64,000 nt of DNA from Marisa cornuarietis (Eukaryota > Mollusca > Gastropoda > Architaenioglossa > Ampullariidae), in contig SMMW01000645.1 of assembly GCA_004794655.1 (NCBI GenBank), positions 166,501-230,500 on the forward strand, read 5' to 3'. Positions within the stretch are counted from its first letter, which is position 1. Every line of letters begins with the position of its first letter. Made by a program: the position numbers and the translations under genes. The notes under the pieces are model-generated. The model was not told the DNA's origin. It was given only the letters and a program-made list of their open reading frames with translations, and ran no database searches. This document shows, piece after piece, positions 62,927-64,000 of the stretch.

Positions 62927-63354
62927 TAAGAGAGAGAGGGCAAGATAGATAAGCTAAGAAATTAAGTACAAAACATACGATTAACCATCAATAATATTTA
63001 CTCTTTATGAAATCAGAGAAGCACCTATAATGTACAATACATACATTATTTTCTAGTCTCATTCACAGCAATTTAAAGCGAAACAAAGCAGACATAAAAA
63101 AGGAAGAGCGACACACAGAAAAATAGACTTCTAAAGATCAAGACACGCAGAGTACCTAGGGGTATGCGGACGTGAAAGCTCCAGTTTGTTTCTTTTTTGT
63201 CTAATTTGCAGAAGAGCTTTCATTGTTAAAGTCTGCATAGGTCCCAACCTCTTGATAGCGGGGTAAAGAGGAATTTCCATTTCGTTAATCGGCGAGGGTT
63301 TTAGTAACGTCGCCCTGGAAATCCGCTGCCTTGGTCGAATACTGGCCAAATATC
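46118..63354 (-). CDS. RGS22: Paralog A: RGS22-like gene, 3' part (11 exons), frameshift in the large exon
   Basis: Sister of paralog B lying upstream in the array; its 5' exons are beyond the right edge. The visible exons correspond to exons 15-25 of B with the same phases and almost always the same lengths (199, 185, 118, 136, 127 and 142 nt are identical). The large exon is 2,424 nt here against 1,513 nt in B, owing to a 35-residue repeat present ten times. That exon has two overlapping open frames (60703-60220 and about 60290-58280) that do not join without a one-base change, so the copy is either disabled, mis-sequenced in a homopolymer, or rescued by slippage. All other exons and splice sites look intact. 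RGS segments B and C share roughly three quarters of residues with paralog B by eye. Confidence 0.8.
46950..47722 (-). CDS. RGS22: Paralog A exon 24, hydrophilic tail
   Basis: Acceptor GATGGTACAG, donor GTAGGT, 773 nt, open throughout. Starts GSMLKFNISRGLRLLTHDAE. Same Gln/Lys/Glu-rich composition as in B, including PQDQDCVV and KFWEGDKQ. Confidence 0.8.
48660..48838 (+). mobile_element. SINE/LINE tail ending in (ATT)n
   Basis: Ends 'gatattgcgctttataaattctc' followed by about 14 ATT units. Present only in paralog A; inserted next to the point where paralog B has its compound microsatellite. Confidence 0.6.
50682..50863 (-). CDS. RGS22: Paralog A exon 23
   Basis: Acceptor GTTGAAAACAG, donor GTGATA. 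Encodes FAKLSSFHVDQRKEDIEKLL, ASFKDPIIGDFPHPN and DYLHLTLSDCRYSR; parallel to exon 23 of B. Confidence 0.8.
50920..51109 (+). mobile_element. MITE copy 3
   Basis: 190 bp, ends CACGGACGTGTGTAGG and ATACAAGTCCGTG, with an imperfect flanking duplication (ACTCTAC / ACCTCTAC). In intron 22 of paralog A; paralog B has no insertion at the same place (about 17650). Confidence 0.75.
51176..51300 (-). CDS. RGS22: Paralog A exon 22
   Basis: Acceptor CATTTACAG, donor GTGAAT, 125 nt. Encodes VNLCAEKNASQIIKDMSKEL and FHDIYIRLYPLLFKMWK, the last RGS-like helix. Confidence 0.85.
51620..51761 (-). CDS. RGS22: Paralog A exon 21
   Basis: Acceptor GTTTTACAG, donor GTGAGC, 142 nt. Encodes FKKQMISHLKSSENILIPAE and RAKAIIECFFKSVCEPVVQ. 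It joins the GC-donor exon in phase (AG plus A). Confidence 0.85.
51762..53597. other. Intron 20 of paralog A
   Basis: 1.8 kb with the GT/GC microsatellite at 53100-53190. The stretch 52080-52700 looks less AT-rich and is absent from paralog B; not identified. Confidence 0.5.
53100..53190. repeat. (GT)n(GC)n microsatellite
   Basis: About 35 GT units ending in a GC run. Confidence 0.9.
53598..53724 (-). CDS. RGS22: Paralog A exon 20, RGS-like segment C, GC donor
   Basis: Acceptor AATTGCAG, GC donor (GACAG then GCAAGG), 127 nt. Encodes ILKNVLIQVNKLPADLRFWV and EADR. The GC dinucleotide is shared with paralog B. Confidence 0.8.
54165..54300 (-). CDS. RGS22: Paralog A exon 19, RGS-like segment C
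   Basis: Acceptor TTTTCATTCCAG, donor GTATGT, 136 nt. Encodes LILWRQVVKKMAEFTRSLNR and ERQLFEMYLKQELQNAKN. Confidence 0.8.
54319..54356. repeat. (CAT)n microsatellite
   Basis: About 12 units just upstream of exon 19 of paralog A. Confidence 0.9.
54940..56150 (-). mobile_element. Second copy of the THAP-type element, inverted
   Basis: Minus strand aligns with 3595-5060. It preserves the N-terminal half of a THAP-like finger (THCAVAECSLRHSDRVWTHT, Cys-x4-Cys) but lacks the middle part with HSRICS, so it is internally deleted. The downstream LKPTTTAG stretch is shared. Confidence 0.55.
56160..56786 (+). mobile_element. CR1-like LINE 3' end with (GAT)n tail
   Basis: Degraded C-terminal RT sequence (KLQRFQNYAARIAVERKSDH and further decayed pieces) followed by 'aaagcgctttataaattgt' and about 28 GAT units at 56702-56786. 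Confidence 0.65.
56787..57757 (+). mobile_element. RTE-like element with RT palm deleted, (GATT)n tail
   Basis: Starts inside the RT: IKEAIHKTKNGKAPGGDSVC and IPAELRKGVIVKIPKKGDL; the catalytic palm is missing near 57090 (LTSKRFSRIILQRI runs straight into SGSPLVEVKEFVYLGSKVTA). The C-terminal part is almost intact: TKIRIFKTNVLSVFLYGSEC, RRWRWLGHVCPMPPDSISRT, GKRKRGRPKETWRRSIEKDL, stop at 57725. Ends in nine GATT units. Its 5' end abuts the GAT run of the previous element. Confidence 0.8.
58280..60703 (-). CDS. RGS22: Paralog A exon 18, K/E-rich linker exon with frameshift
   Basis: Acceptor CTCAATAG, donor GTAAGT, 2,424 nt. Starts FNTYVEELQLQKEDLPPLDE in one frame, which stays open to a TAA at 60220. 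From about 60290 the homologous continuation (ESSGILGDVKGTYKEE) is in another frame. One extra base in the A9 run at 60268-60276 would reconcile the two, and 2,424 nt is one base short of the expected phase. The second frame holds ten copies of a 35-residue repeat and then SFEALPEEEQFKTMECSSGS and the donor. The frame change may be a real disabling indel, a homopolymer error, or a slippage site. Confidence 0.7.
58608..59657 (-). repeat. In-exon repeat of paralog A, 105 bp x 10
   Basis: Ten head-to-tail units of 35 codons, KKSMEDEVDRSKDS...ILVRSEKVADE. Seven central units encode identical peptides; the three outer ones are diverged. Unit length is a multiple of three, so the frame is kept. Paralog B has only one related segment (DEVDQLKHSEKEKKDVKADI). 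Confidence 0.95.
61321..61380 (+). mobile_element. tRNA-derived SINE head remnant (intron 17 of paralog A)
   Basis: TGGTGCAATTCTTAAAGTGC and a decayed box B (GGATCAAATGT); orthologous in position to 28562-28630. Confidence 0.4.
61495..61612 (-). CDS. RGS22: Paralog A exon 17
   Basis: Acceptor GTACACAG, donor GTGAGT, 118 nt. Encodes ILIPGEEMSMTTMTVESPNL and QLTLEKQIEKTW, parallel to exon 17 of B. Confidence 0.8.
61815..61905 (+). mobile_element. CR1/L2-like tail remnant with (CAT)n
   Basis: 'gggatcactgcgcattgagc...gcgcattataaaacgaa' followed by five CAT units. Only in paralog A intron 16. Confidence 0.55.
62504..62688 (-). CDS. RGS22: Paralog A exon 16, RGS-like segment B core
   Basis: Acceptor CGTTTCTTTAG, donor GTAATG, 185 nt. 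Encodes NFWDILKDEIQFNAFKKFLE, GQSQPIAFCEDVQDAFRL and KEMMVAGIMKKFFKDG: the same RGS helix pattern as in B. Confidence 0.85.
62838..62922. repeat. (GT)n microsatellite
   Basis: About 42 units in intron 15 of paralog A. Paralog B has a short interrupted GT run at the same place (29915-29965). Confidence 0.9.
63156..63354 (-). CDS. RGS22: Paralog A exon 15
   Basis: Acceptor CTCTGCCTAG, donor GTACTC, 199 nt. Encodes YLASIRPRQRISRATLLKPS and LTMKALLQIRQKRNKLEL. First recognised exon of this paralog in the window; earlier exons lie to the right. Confidence 0.8.
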
Positions 63355-64000
63355 CTAGGCAGAGATGATATGTTCTAGATTCTGTAATCCACTATCTGTA
63401 TGTGCGTCACCTGTAAGCTGAATCTGAGATCTAATTCTTCTCTCATAAAGTTTTCAATAGTTACAATTTGCATGTTAGATACCATGTTAGGGAAATGCAC
63501 TGCGACATGTAAACAAACGGTGAGTTTTCTCCCCTGAGGGGGGAGGATGGCGGGAAAAAGAAAGGCGAGAAGAAGAAAAAACATGGAGGCAAGTGCGCAG
63601 GTGGGAACAAATGACTGTGTGGTTGGTACTTATCTTTATATAACAGTTTTGTGAAGAGACTGCTCTGTGGATTCTGGGTGGAAAGTAACCGAAACGTAAC
63701 CTGCGGTGTAATGTGATTGTAATCCATTAAATATACTGGGAAGCGACTATGTGGTCTTTCGCTAACCCTTAACTGCTGTGTGGATTTTACCTGCTCAAAC
63801 TTATAAGGATTTCTCAGATTTCTCTTGACTTTTATTCAACTTGCGATGTAAAGCAACTGTGTGGATTCCATTGGATATCAGATTACTGTGTGTTATTTTT
63901 AATTCTCTTTGCAACGTATCCAAGGCTTATGGGAGGACCTTGATGGATGCTTAACTGGTTTTTAACTAAGAGCTAGTATTTTCTTTAACTTTTAGATGTT
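63355..64000. other. Upstream intron of paralog A at the right edge
   Basis: Part of the intron before exon 15. Its first ~90 bases align with 30421-30510 of B. No exon 14 equivalent was recognised before the window ends. Confidence 0.5.

Noticed and set aside
1..64000. One giant fused gene spanning A and B
   Set aside because: Paralog A has a stop and poly(A) signal, and paralog B has its own ATG with conserved upstream flank 3 kb later; the exon order restarts.

Overview
This is eukaryotic DNA: introns with GT-AG and GC-AG boundaries, dense CA/GT microsatellites and several families of degraded non-LTR retrotransposons. The retrotransposon types, the tRNA-like SINE heads and the gene content suggest an invertebrate, most likely a mollusc (probably a gastropod). 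That placement is inference. No bacterial, viral or CRISPR features were seen.

The host content is one head-to-tail tandem array of RGS22-like genes (regulator of G-protein signalling 22), all on the minus strand, so genes read right to left. Paralog A enters at the right edge and only its 3' part is present (11 exons, 63354 down to its stop at 46118). Paralog B is essentially complete (25 recognised exons, ATG at 43123, stop at 7860, about 2,050 codons over 35 kb). Paralog C has only its first two coding exons in the window (ATG at 3166, exon 2 ending at 1935). Exon lengths, intron phases and splice sites agree between paralogs. The assignment rests on the N-terminal motif DRLFVDYFNVFLNLP and on successive RGS-like helical segments in the order seen in vertebrate RGS22.

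The unusual part of the protein is exon 18, a single exon coding for about 505 residues in B and about 808 in A. It is a Lys/Glu-rich charged linker between the last two RGS-like domains. A and B have amplified different segments of it: 35 residues x 10 in A, 41 residues x 3 in B. In A this exon also has a frameshift near an A9 run.

Introns and spacers carry transposon debris. From left to right: a CR1/L2-like fragment (1-1260, minus); a THAP-domain fragment element (3595-5060, plus); a LINE tail (5990-6310, minus); an RTE-like element with target-site duplication (10267-13368, plus); a MITE (15609-15945); a nearly full CR1/L2-like element with a (CAT)n tail (19750-23399, plus); an L1/Tx1-like ORF1 plus endonuclease fragment (24360-26330, plus) split by a MITE (25655-25905); a non-LTR RT fragment (37290-38330, plus); a SINE/LINE tail (48660-48838); a MITE (50920-51109); a second THAP-type element in inverse orientation (54940-56150, minus); and a LINE tail fused to a deleted RTE-like element (56160-57757, plus). 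Because the genes are duplicated, many insertions have a visible empty site in the sister copy, which dates them after the duplication.
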